Part shown: positions 9,179 to 17,089 of the stretch, one piece after another | How positions within the stretch are numbered: the first letter of the stretch is position 1 | Layout of the letters: each line of letters starts with the position of its first letter | DNA from: Caballeronia arvi | Lineage (GTDB): Bacteria > Pseudomonadota > Gammaproteobacteria > Burkholderiales > Burkholderiaceae | NCBI RefSeq assembly: GCF_001544695.2 | Contig: NZ_FCOM02000026.1 | Coordinates: 41,241 to 105,240 of the forward strand | DNA: 64,000 nucleotides | Direction of reading: 5' to 3' | The notes under the pieces: model-generated | Databases searched by the model: none | Told to the model about the DNA's origin: nothing | The model's input: the letters and a program-made list of their open reading frames with translations, nothing else | Position numbers and translations under genes: made by a program

Positions 9179-10183
9179 ATGTATCGCCATCACATGGTTG
9201 CGGCGTTCATGTTCAGCGTCGTCACGCAGCCCTCCCCCGCTGCTGCAGGAGACTTTGCAGGGGCCGTCGACATCGGCGGCAGGTCGCTCCATCTCGAGTG
9301 CCGCGGCCACGGAAGTCCCACCGTGATTCTCGAAGCGGGCGCGCTCGGCCGTGGCGACGTCTGGAGCCGGGATATCCGGCATCCGGCCGGCGCGCGGACG
9401 ATGGTGTTGCCCGGCGTCGCCGCCTTCACGCGCGTCTGCGCCTATGACCGGCCCGGTACGATCGGCGAGGTCGATCCCAGGCTCGATCCGAATGGCCCGC
9501 CGTTTCTGCCGAGCCGCAGCACACCGGTTCCTCAACCGCGAACCGCACGCGACAAAGTCGCCGATCTGCACGCGCTGCTCGAAGCCGCGAAGATTCCCGC
9601 TCCGTACGTTCTGGTCGCGCATTCCGCAGGCGGTCTGATCGCACGCCTGTACGCGAGCACCTATCCCGACGATATCGCGGGCATCGTATTGATCGACAGC
9701 ACGCCCGAAAACGTATGGCTGCGCTTTCACGAAGCGCTGCCGCCGGCGCAATGGAAAACATTCGAAGCGCTCACGGTGAAGAATCAGGAATTGCTCGACG
9801 CGTACCCTGAAGCGGAACAATGGTGGACCGCGCCGCTCGTCGACGATCCATCCACCGTGCAGGTCCGCGAAGCGAGAGCGCGCACGCCTATGCGCCCCAT
9901 ACCGCTTTTCATTCTCTATCACGGCATTCCGTTTGCCGCGCCGTTTCCCGGATGGCCCAGTAAAAAGATGGAAGCGATCATGAGCGACCTGCGCGATGAC
10001 ATCGCAACGATGACGCCCGATGCGAAAGTCGTCATCGCGAAGAAGAGCGGGCACGATATTCATCAGGATCAGCCGGACGTGGTGATCGCAGCGATCCGTC
10101 AGGTGGTCGATGCGGTGCGCGACCCGAAGACGTGGAAAGTAGCGCCGCCCCTACACGGCGATGTTTCGTATACGCGCAGATAG
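9179..10183 (+). CDS. Secreted alpha/beta hydrolase
   Basis: 334 residues from the chosen start, which follows AAGGAGG (9168-9174); an ATG 3 bases upstream is also possible. The N terminus looks like a signal peptide ending near PAAAG. The nucleophile elbow is AHSAGG, with a following Asp in IDSTPE, and the catalytic His is in KKSGHDIHQDQP. It may be a lipase/esterase- or peptidase-like hydrolase of the periplasm or exterior. It lies in the same direction as the tannase gene but beyond a hairpin, so it may have its own promoter. Substrate unknown. Confidence 0.8.
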   Translation: MYRHHMVAAFMFSVVTQPSPAAAGDFAGAVDIGGRSLHLECRGHGSPTVILEAGALGRGDVWSRDIRHPAGARTMVLPGVAAFTRVCAYDRPGTIGEVDPRLDPNGPPFLPSRSTPVPQPRTARDKVADLHALLEAAKIPAPYVLVAHSAGGLIARLYASTYPDDIAGIVLIDSTPENVWLRFHEALPPAQWKTFEALTVKNQELLDAYPEAEQWWTAPLVDDPSTVQVREARARTPMRPIPLFILYHGIPFAAPFPGWPSKKMEAIMSDLRDDIATMTPDAKVVIAKKSGHDIHQDQPDVVIAAIRQVVDAVRDPKTWKVAPPLHGDVSYTRR

Positions 10184-10546
10184 AATCCATTGCGTCCGGA
10201 TGATGAAAAAGAAGAAGGGACCAGTCGAAATGTTGCCACATACAAGATGTTTTTTCTGCCGTCCGGTTTACTTCTACATCAGAACAAAGTAATCTTTCCC
10301 CGCTGAGTCGTTCCCGGCAAGCCATTGTCGGAAGCGGATGGCAATCGCTCGACAGTCAGAAGTTTTGACATCCCCGTGCATTTCGCCGCACATCTTACCG
10401 ATGATCGAAGCATAAAGTCCTTCGGTCTTCATCGAGCAGTTCGTTTGGATCACTAACGAAATTGCGATCCCCGACGGATACGAGCGGACACGCGTCCGTA
10501 TTGAAAGTTATCCGAGCGCGCTTCGCCGTTAGTCATACTAATTGAT
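10184..10546. other. Intergenic region upstream of the clan GH-A lipoprotein gene
   Basis: 363 bases with visibly lower GC than the coding neighbours. It includes the inverted repeat CGGAC-ACGC-GTCCG at 10485-10498, about 50 bases before the next start. No believable gene was found in either strand. It probably holds the promoter and possibly an operator for the downstream gene. Confidence 0.5.
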
Positions 10547-11614
10547 ATGAACATTAGAATCACTTCTTCTCTTTATCGTTCCGTCACCGCTGCGATCGTC
10601 GCGGGCGTCATGCTCGCCGCATGCGGCGGCGACAACAGCGCCGTCGACACCGCCGCCACCGGCAAGGATGCCGCAGCGCCGAAGTCGACCGCGAAGGCCG
10701 CGAGCAGCGGCTCCGTCTTCTATGGCATGAACGGCCATAACACCAACGGCGGCGCGTACGACTCCACGAGTCCGCAGACACAGCTCGCGCAGTTGCAGGA
10801 ACTTGGTGCGACGATCTATCGGAACGACGTGTATAGCCAGGCATCGGCGAACATGCTCGCGGGCATCGCGAAAACGATAGAAGACGGCGGCGTAACGATG
10901 TATCCCGTCATGCTCCTGACCCTCAACTACAACAGCGAGGACGAGGCCTACAACGCGGGCTTCAAACTCGGCCAGCTGACGGCGAACAGCTATCACTACA
11001 AGTACTACGAGGTCGGCAACGAACTGGAAGCGAAGGCGCTCAACGGCAATGTCGACGGCACGGTCTGGCATCAGTACAACAACTGGACCTATATGCTCGC
11101 GCGCGGCGTGATGCGCGGCATGATCGCGGGCGTGAAGTCGGTCGATAGTTCCGCGAAAATCGTGCTGGGCGGCACGTGGCTCCATACGGCGTTCTTCCAG
11201 ATGCTCGCCGATGGCTCGCAGCCCGACGGCACCTGGGGTCATCCCACGGTGAGCTGGGACATCACCTCGTGGCACTGGTATTCGAGCCAGGGCGACATCA
11301 CGAACGCATGCGGCGGCACAGGCTGTCATGACGTGCTCCAGACGCTGCACGACATGGGCAAGCCGATCTGGATCAACGAGTTCGGCGTGCGTCCGGATTA
11401 CGGCTCGTATAACCAGATCGCAAGCTACATGACGGGCAACACGATGATGGCGCAATTCGCGAGCGTCGCGTCGAAGTACAACATTCAGTCGATTCAGGGC
11501 TTCCAGCTCTACGACGACAGTGAAGGCAATTACGGGCTCGTCGAAGGCGACGGCGTCACGAAGAAGCCTGCTTACTGGGCGTACAAGGACTTCGTGCAGA
11601 ACCACCCGATGTAA
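10547..11614 (+). CDS. Glycoside hydrolase-like lipoprotein (clan GH-A fold)
   Basis: 355 residues. A signal peptide with lipobox LAAC (Cys26) is followed by an Ala/Lys/Thr linker to about residue 55, then a TIM-barrel-like domain. VGNELE (Asn158-Glu159) fits the acid/base Asn-Glu pair of clan GH-A enzymes, and WINEFGV (Glu278) fits the nucleophile at the end of strand 7. Conserved aromatics (SWHWYSS) lie between them. Related families include GH39, GH5 and GH51, but the exact family and sugar cannot be assigned. It is probably outer-membrane anchored and fits the local theme of exported hydrolases. Confidence 0.75.
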   Translation: MNIRITSSLYRSVTAAIVAGVMLAACGGDNSAVDTAATGKDAAAPKSTAKAASSGSVFYGMNGHNTNGGAYDSTSPQTQLAQLQELGATIYRNDVYSQASANMLAGIAKTIEDGGVTMYPVMLLTLNYNSEDEAYNAGFKLGQLTANSYHYKYYEVGNELEAKALNGNVDGTVWHQYNNWTYMLARGVMRGMIAGVKSVDSSAKIVLGGTWLHTAFFQMLADGSQPDGTWGHPTVSWDITSWHWYSSQGDITNACGGTGCHDVLQTLHDMGKPIWINEFGVRPDYGSYNQIASYMTGNTMMAQFASVASKYNIQSIQGFQLYDDSEGNYGLVEGDGVTKKPAYWAYKDFVQNHPM

Positions 11615-11626
11615 GAAACGGAAAGG

Positions 11627-11650
11627 CGCGCGCGTTCAAGCACGCGCGCG
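11627..11650 (+). terminator. G/C hairpin after the GH-A gene
   Basis: CGCGCGCGT pairs perfectly with ACGCGCGCG across a 6-base loop, 12 bases after the stop codon. There is no T tract, so termination activity is uncertain. Confidence 0.4.
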
Positions 11651-11700
11651 AAATCGCCGTTATCGCGGCTTGCAGAACCGCATAACGACGAGGCTAAGCG

Positions 11701-11988
11701 ATGCAGATCAACCCTGCGGCCACGACCGCTTATACGAGCGCCGACGCGCCTCTTCCGCGTCGCCCCGCCGCTGCCGACACAGACACCGACACTACGCAAG
11801 ACACATCGGCCGACGACGACGTCGCACTGCCCGCCGATGAACCGTCGTCCGTGAAATCCTTCGCGTATGGCGCGCTCGGTCTCGAGCGTCCCGAACTGCA
11901 GGCGACCAATGCGAACGGCTTCTACACCGCAGGCAAATGGGTTGCGGCTGCCGCGACCATCGGCGGCATCGTGTCCTTGTTCGTGTGA
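11701..11988 (+). CDS. Small acidic membrane-anchored protein, unknown function
   Basis: A 95-residue protein with an Asp/Thr-rich low-complexity segment (about residues 24-45) followed by SFAYGALGLERPE and a C-terminal hydrophobic stretch (KWVAAAATIGGIVSLFV) that could be a single membrane anchor or amphipathic helix. GAGG sits 8 bases upstream of the ATG. No family known to me can be named with confidence; I recall similar short proteins in Burkholderia. It is preceded by the GH-A gene and its hairpin, so it is likely an independent unit. Confidence 0.6.
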   Translation: MQINPAATTAYTSADAPLPRRPAAADTDTDTTQDTSADDDVALPADEPSSVKSFAYGALGLERPELQATNANGFYTAGKWVAAAATIGGIVSLFV

Positions 11989-12138
11989 TGCAATCCGTCG
12001 AGAATTAATAGCTGGAAACAACTTGCCGGATTGGCGCTTTGCTCCGCATATCGAGTCGCGGCGCATCGCGGGAAGATCTCGATGCAGTCTGTCCTCGAAT
12101 GACAGGCCGCGCTTCTTCCCTCGACACAACGCCAGGTC

Positions 12139-12594
12139 ATGCAAGCTCAACTCTCGCGAAATATCCGTTCCCGCTCCTTGCGCCGCACGCTCGCCGGCAT
12201 CGCGCTGTTCATGCCGATGCTGTCCGCATCCGCCGAGGATCTCCCCGACGTCTGCGCCGCGCTGAAGACGATCGTCGCCGCGCCCTCTTTCGATACGCTC
12301 GCGAAGGACCGCGCGCTCATGCCCGCAGGTTCGCCGGGCCAGGGCACGTGCCGCGGCGGTGCGCATGTCTATGACTGCCGCTGGCGCGCGCATTGGGGCC
12401 CGGACGGCGTGCTCGCCGATCCGCTGCAGGAACTCGGCGCGGACATCGCCGCATGCTTTCCCGATATGCGCCACGACGTGAATACGTCGACACGTCAGCA
12501 CTTCGCGCTGCGCAACGCGGCCGGCAAGCGCGCGACGACGATGACTGCGACGATCGAAGCGCCGAACACCGTGCGCCTGCTCATCGTGCGCTGA
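12139..12594 (+). CDS. Small secreted cysteine-containing protein, unknown function
   Basis: 151 residues with an N-terminal signal peptide (basic region, hydrophobic core, cleavage near ASAED). The mature part contains four cysteines (DVC, GTC, YDC, AAC), compatible with two disulfides in the periplasm. No catalytic motif was recognised. The next gene, a lipoprotein, begins 22 bases downstream, suggesting a two-gene transcription unit ending at the terminator near 13243. Confidence 0.6.
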   Translation: MQAQLSRNIRSRSLRRTLAGIALFMPMLSASAEDLPDVCAALKTIVAAPSFDTLAKDRALMPAGSPGQGTCRGGAHVYDCRWRAHWGPDGVLADPLQELGADIAACFPDMRHDVNTSTRQHFALRNAAGKRATTMTATIEAPNTVRLLIVR

Positions 12595-12616
12595 GTGCAT
12601 CGGCGACGGCGGCGAC

Positions 12617-13147
12617 ATGATCCGATCGCACATCGCTCGCGCGCTCGTGACCGTCGTCTCGTGCGCGCTGTCCGGCTGCACGTGGACGCTGATCACGGCC
12701 GCCGATGCCGCGGGCTCGCTGGTGCAGGCGGGTTTCAGCGTGGCGTCGGGTTATTCGTCGCCCACTTCGGTGACGGGCGCGCCCGCCGCGCTGCGGTCCG
12801 TTTGCATCGAACTGAACCGCAACGTCGCAACCGGCGACTTCGTGCCCGTGCTGCAAGTCGCATTGCAGCGGCGCGGCGTGATCTCGACGGTCTATAACCC
12901 CGGCACGTCGCCGCCCGGCTGCGAGGCGCTGCTCGTCTACAGCGCGACGACTCGCTGGGACAAGCACGCGTTCAGCAGCGAACCGATGTCGTATCTGTCC
13001 GCGATCGATCTGACGCTCGTGCGGCAGGGGCAGATTCTCGTGACCGCGCGCTACGACACGAATGGCCTGAGCATCGACCGATTCGCGAGCGCGCGGCAGA
13101 AGCTCGATGCACTGGTGGACCGGATGGTGGTCTCGCGCACACAGTGA
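12617..13147 (+). CDS. Predicted lipoprotein, unknown function
   Basis: 176 residues. The signal peptide ends in the lipobox LSGC (Cys21). The mature region has two further cysteines (SVC and PGC) about 42 residues apart that may pair. It resembles small envelope lipoproteins seen in proteobacteria, but no function can be read. It is likely co-transcribed with the preceding secreted protein. Confidence 0.6.
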   Translation: MIRSHIARALVTVVSCALSGCTWTLITAADAAGSLVQAGFSVASGYSSPTSVTGAPAALRSVCIELNRNVATGDFVPVLQVALQRRGVISTVYNPGTSPPGCEALLVYSATTRWDKHAFSSEPMSYLSAIDLTLVRQGQILVTARYDTNGLSIDRFASARQKLDALVDRMVVSRTQ

Positions 13148-13242
13148 GATGCGCTTTCCCTTACGGCATCTTTCCGATGCCATGACGCGCATGTAAGCGA
13201 TGCTAATCTGCCCACGCTGTTGTTGTTGACCGATCCCTCTTG

Positions 13243-13279
13243 CGGCTCGCCATCGTTCTTCGGGCGAGCCGTTTTTTTT
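13243..13279 (+). terminator. Rho-independent terminator
   Basis: CGGCTCGCC pairs perfectly with GGCGAGCCG across an 11-base loop and is followed directly by eight T residues. The T tract is only on the plus strand, so it ends transcripts coming from the 12139-13147 genes, before the convergent kinase gene. It is the clearest intrinsic terminator in the window. Confidence 0.9.
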
Positions 13280-13286
13280 GTTCGGA

Positions 13287-14633
13287 TCAGCGCATTTCGC
13301 CGGGCCGCTCGTGCAACGGCTGACGGTAGCAGGCAAGCAGCCCTCCTTCGACGTTCTCGAGCTGAAAGTGGCCGCCGCTGCGCCGCGCCGTCTCGGCCAC
13401 GATCGAAAGGCCCAGACCGCTGCCCGAGGACACCGTGCCCGGAATCCGGTAGAACGGCTCGAGTACGCGCGATAGCTGGTCTTCGGGAATGCCCGGACCG
13501 GAATCCTTCACTTCGAGCAGCAAGTCCTCCGCGTTCAGCGTGACGGATACATCCACGCGGCCGCCCGGCGGCGTGTAGCGGACCGCATTGTCGACGAGAT
13601 TACGCAACACAACGGCGAGCGCGGGCGCATCGACGATCACCTGGACATCATCGACGTGTTGCAGCCCGAGATCGACGCGCTTGTCCTCGGCCATGTTCAC
13701 GGTCTGGATCACGACATCGCTCGCCAGCTCCCGAAGCGACACGGCGGATGGATTCATCGACGAGCCATGCTGGGAACGTGCAAGCGCGAGCAATTGCTCG
13801 ACGAGCCGCGCCGTTCGCCGTATCGCGCCGAGAAAGGAGACGAGCCGCTCGCGCGCGACGAGCGCGTTGTCCGCGGCGCCCAAATGCTCCGCCTGCAAGG
13901 ACAGCGCCGCCAGCGGCGAGCGCAGTTCGTGCGCGGCGTCCGCGATGAATCGCCGTTGCTGGGTCATCGCGTCCTTGAGCCGGCCGATGAGCCGGTTGAT
14001 CGACGTGACGAACGGGAGCAGTTCCTTCGGGATGCCCTCTTCGGACAGCGCGTCGAGCGTCGCGTCGTCCTGCAAGTCGACGACGCTGGCGAGGCGCCGC
14101 ACCGGCAGCAACATCCTGCGCACGAGGAAGACGACCAGTGCAACCAGAACGGGGGTGAGCGCGAGCATCGGGAACAAGGTTCGCAACGCGCCGTCGGTGG
14201 CGATTTCGTCTCGTATCATCGAAAGCTCCGCGACCGCGATGCGCTCGCCGGAGTGCAGCGTCCGCACATCGACACGCCAGTTGGTGCCGTCAGCTTCGAG
14301 GTTATGCAGGCCGTCCGGAAGCGTCTCCGGAACCGTGATCGGCGCCGCGTTCGCACCATCCGGCGACGGCCCCAGCCGCGCGATGACGAGCCGCACGTCC
14401 GAATCCTGGCTGCCTTGCCAGGCGACGGCGGCCGTATCGAGCACGAGCTTTCTAGCATCGATCAGCGCGCCGATCTCACGCAAGTGACCGTCCTGCAACT
14501 TGTTCGCCTCGTGATAGGCCGCGGCGAATGACGCACCGCCTGCGATCACACTCAGCGCCACGACAACGGAAGCGATCCACCACGTCAGTCGCGACGTCAT
14601 GGATCGCGGCGCGCGATTCTGTCGAGCATCCAT
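13287..14633 (-). CDS. Sensor histidine kinase, orphan
   Basis: 448 residues from the ATG preceded by GAGGT; a longer in-frame start at 14708 lacks support. Two membrane helices (about residues 14-36 and 160-180) bracket a periplasmic sensor domain of about 120 residues. A HAMP-like linker follows, then HisKA with phosphoacceptor His in DAAHELRSPL, and an HATPase domain with N box (NLVDNAVRY), G1 (DSGPGIPE) and G2 (GSGLGLSIV). The architecture matches QseC/PmrB-type kinases. Unusually, no response regulator is adjacent: upstream is a divergent FadR-type regulator. Partner and signal are unknown. Confidence 0.9.
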   Translation of the reverse strand: MDARQNRAPRSMTSRLTWWIASVVVALSVIAGGASFAAAYHEANKLQDGHLREIGALIDARKLVLDTAAVAWQGSQDSDVRLVIARLGPSPDGANAAPITVPETLPDGLHNLEADGTNWRVDVRTLHSGERIAVAELSMIRDEIATDGALRTLFPMLALTPVLVALVVFLVRRMLLPVRRLASVVDLQDDATLDALSEEGIPKELLPFVTSINRLIGRLKDAMTQQRRFIADAAHELRSPLAALSLQAEHLGAADNALVARERLVSFLGAIRRTARLVEQLLALARSQHGSSMNPSAVSLRELASDVVIQTVNMAEDKRVDLGLQHVDDVQVIVDAPALAVVLRNLVDNAVRYTPPGGRVDVSVTLNAEDLLLEVKDSGPGIPEDQLSRVLEPFYRIPGTVSSGSGLGLSIVAETARRSGGHFQLENVEGGLLACYRQPLHERPGEMR

Positions 14634-14753
14634 TCGGCACCTCGTTTTTATGTCATTGCAGCGCTTTTCTTCTGTGGGCTTCGTGCAGTGCCCGACATCG
14701 TAAAGCATCGGAAAGCGTCGCCTTCAGCGCTGGCAAATGCTAAAGTCCGCAAG

Positions 14754-14764
14754 TGGTCGGACCA
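14754..14764. promoter_or_regulatory. FadR/LldR-type operator at the regulator promoter
   Basis: TGGTCGGACCA is a perfect palindrome matching the TGGTNNNACCA core known for FadR-subfamily GntR regulators. It ends 12 bases before the regulator ATG, suggesting autoregulation. A second copy lies before the MFS gene. Confidence 0.7.
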
Positions 14765-14776
14765 GTGAGAAATGCC

Positions 14777-15544
14777 ATGCTCGAAGACAATCAGGAAGAC
14801 GCGCTGCAAATCGCGGATATCGTCGCCGGACGCATCGAGGGCCTGATCGTCGATGGCGTGCTGAAGCCCGGTCAGGCGCTGCCGTCCGAACGGCGTCTCA
14901 CCGCGAAGCTGGGCGTCTCGCGGTCCGCCGTGCGCGAGGGGCTGAAGGTGCTGCGCACGCGCGGCATCATCGAAACATCGCATGGACGCGGGTCGTTCGT
15001 CGCCGCGCTCACCACGCAACCCGCGCTCACGCCGATGATGCATCTGCTCGGCTCGCAGCCGCGCACGCTGTACGACATCTTCGAAGTGCGCGAGATGCTC
15101 GAAGCCGAATCCGCGCGTCTGGCCGCGCTGCGCGGCACGCAGGCGGATTTCGCGCTCATCACGCGCCGCTACGAGGAGATGCTCGCCGCAAACGAGAGCG
15201 ACGCGGGCGAAATGCTGCGCGCGCGGCTCGACTACAACTTTCATCTGTCGATCAGCGAGGCGTCGCACAATCCGGTGCTCGTGCATACGCTCAGCTCGCT
15301 CACCGACCTGCTGCTGAGCTCGGTCTTCGCGTCGGTCAACAACCTCTACCATCGCGAGGCGGAAAAGCGCGTCATCGACAAGCAGCACGCGCGGCTCTAC
15401 AAGGCCGTGCTCGGCAAGCAGCCGGAACAGGCGCGCAAGGCCGCGAGCACGCATATCGCCACGACGACCGCCTGTCTGCGCGAAATCGAAGCGGAAGAGC
15501 AGCGTCTCGTGCGGGCGACGCTGCGTCTGAAGGGCTGGGAATGA
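14777..15544 (+). CDS. FadR-subfamily GntR transcriptional regulator
   Basis: 255 residues from the ATG; an in-frame GTG at 14753 would place the operator inside the gene and is rejected. The N-terminal winged helix contains LPSERRLTAKLGVSRSAV (HTH) and a GRGSFV wing. The C-terminal all-helical FCD effector domain carries the Asp/His pattern (DYNFHLSISEASHN) for a metal-bound carboxylate. The operator motif, and a downstream gene set with D-lactate dehydrogenase, point to a lactate- or glycolate-responsive repressor similar in role to LldR/GlcC. Confidence 0.88.
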   Translation: MLEDNQEDALQIADIVAGRIEGLIVDGVLKPGQALPSERRLTAKLGVSRSAVREGLKVLRTRGIIETSHGRGSFVAALTTQPALTPMMHLLGSQPRTLYDIFEVREMLEAESARLAALRGTQADFALITRRYEEMLAANESDAGEMLRARLDYNFHLSISEASHNPVLVHTLSSLTDLLLSSVFASVNNLYHREAEKRVIDKQHARLYKAVLGKQPEQARKAASTHIATTTACLREIEAEEQRLVRATLRLKGWE

Positions 15545-15643
15545 CTCCCGCGCGGCGCGCGGGCGCACCACCGTGCTAAAGACCACGCAAGCTCGCGGCG
15601 CCTGATTCGGGCGAAACACCGCTTCTGGCACGGCAAAAATAAG

Positions 15644-15661
15644 TGGTAGGACCAGTGGTCC
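15644..15661. promoter_or_regulatory. FadR/LldR-type operator before the MFS-dld genes
   Basis: TGGTAGGACCAGTGGTCC contains a perfect TGGTNNNACCA site overlapping a second half-site pair (ACCAGTGGT). It is 90 bases upstream of the MFS start. It repeats the motif at the regulator's own promoter, so the same protein probably controls both. Confidence 0.7.
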
Positions 15662-15750
15662 GGTGTCTCGACAGTCTCTTACTGGCGCGGAACAATGCGC
15701 TCCAGTAAAGCCAGCAGCGGCGCAAAGCCGCATGAATCAGGAGACTCCCG

Positions 15751-17082
15751 ATGAAACCGCATACCCCATCCCCGGCCGTCACGACCGCGTTCGAAACCGC
15801 GACCTACGCGAAAGTAACCTGGCGCCTGCTGCCCTTCCTGTTCATCTGCTATGTCGCGGCCTATCTGGATCGCGTCAACGTCGGGTTCGCGAAGCTGCAA
15901 ATGCTCAACGACCTGAAGTTCAGCGAGTCGGTGTATGGACTCGGCGCGGGAATCTTCTTCATCGGCTATTTCCTGTTCGAGGTGCCGAGCAACATCCTCT
16001 TGCATCGGGTGGGCGCGCGCGTGTGGATCAGCCGCATCATGATCACGTGGGCGCTGGTGTCGGCCGCGTCGCTGTTCGTCACGACACCGGCGATGTTCTA
16101 TACGCTGCGCTTTCTGCTCGGCGTCGCGGAAGCCGGGTTCTTTCCCGGCATCGTGCTGTATCTGACGTACTGGTATCCGTCATCGCGCCGTGGCCGCATG
16201 AACGCGCTCTTCATGATCGGCATTCCGGTGGCGGGCGTGGTCGGCGGTCCGCTGTCGGGGTGGATCATGCAGGCGTTCAACGGCTTGCACGGTCTGTCGA
16301 ACTGGCAATGGCTCTTTCTGCTCGAAGCGCTGCCGTCGCTCGTGCTCGGCGTGCTCACGCTGTTCCTGCTGCCGAACGGCATCCGCGCCGCGTCATGGCT
16401 CGATGACGAACAAAAGCAGCTTCTCGAAGACAACATCGCACGCGATGAATGCGCGGGCGCAGATCATTCGCTCAAGCACGTCGTATCGAACGGCCGTGTA
16501 TGGCGGCTCGCCGCGATCTACTTCTGCTGCATGATGGGCCTCTACGGCGTGAGCTTCTATCTGCCGACGCTCATCAAGACCGCGGGCGTCAAGGACGCGC
16601 TCGATGTCGGCCTGCTGACCGCGGTGCCCTATGCGGTCGCGATCGTGTCGATGATTCTCGCCGCGCGCAGCTCCGACCGCCGCAACGAGCGCCGCTGGCA
16701 TCTCGCGATCGCGGCTGTCGTCGCGGCGGCGGGCTTCTATGCGAGCACGCTGCACACGGGCAATCTCGCGCTCGCACTGGTCACGCTGTCGGTCGGCACG
16801 GCGGGCGTGTTGTCGATGATGCCGGTCTTCTGGACCTATCCGAGCAGCGTGCTGACCGGCACGGCCGCCGCCGCCGGCATCGCGATGATCAATTCGATCG
16901 GCAATCTCGCCGGCTTCGTCAGCCCGTCGATCATCGGCTGGATGAAGGATGTCACGCACAGCACGAACGCAGGTCTCGTCGTCGTCGCCGGGGCGTTGCT
17001 CGTCGGCGCGGTGCTGACGCTCACGCAGCGCGCGGCAGCGGGATCGTCGCCGGAGACGTCTTCGGAACCGCACCGGGCCTGA
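15751..17082 (+). CDS. MFS transporter, anion:cation symporter type
   Basis: 443 residues with about twelve membrane segments and the ACS-family signature after TM1 (AYLDRVNVGFAKLQM). A ribosome site (CAGGAGA) precedes the ATG. It lies 7 bases before the D-lactate dehydrogenase gene and downstream of a shared operator, so it is likely the uptake system of this cassette. Substrate by inference: D-lactate or a related 2-hydroxy acid. ACS members usually carry organic anions, so other hydroxy or sugar acids are possible. Confidence 0.85.
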   Translation: MKPHTPSPAVTTAFETATYAKVTWRLLPFLFICYVAAYLDRVNVGFAKLQMLNDLKFSESVYGLGAGIFFIGYFLFEVPSNILLHRVGARVWISRIMITWALVSAASLFVTTPAMFYTLRFLLGVAEAGFFPGIVLYLTYWYPSSRRGRMNALFMIGIPVAGVVGGPLSGWIMQAFNGLHGLSNWQWLFLLEALPSLVLGVLTLFLLPNGIRAASWLDDEQKQLLEDNIARDECAGADHSLKHVVSNGRVWRLAAIYFCCMMGLYGVSFYLPTLIKTAGVKDALDVGLLTAVPYAVAIVSMILAARSSDRRNERRWHLAIAAVVAAAGFYASTLHTGNLALALVTLSVGTAGVLSMMPVFWTYPSSVLTGTAAAAGIAMINSIGNLAGFVSPSIIGWMKDVTHSTNAGLVVVAGALLVGAVLTLTQRAAAGSSPETSSEPHRA

Positions 17083-17089
17083 GGTCATC

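Noticed and set aside
13243..13279. A bidirectional terminator serving the convergent kinase gene too
   Set aside because: The T tract exists only on the plus strand; the minus strand side lacks a T run after the stem.
15626..15641. A possible sigma-54 promoter (TGGCACG near 15626)
   Set aside because: The -24-like TGGCACG is present, but the required GC at the -12 position is absent.
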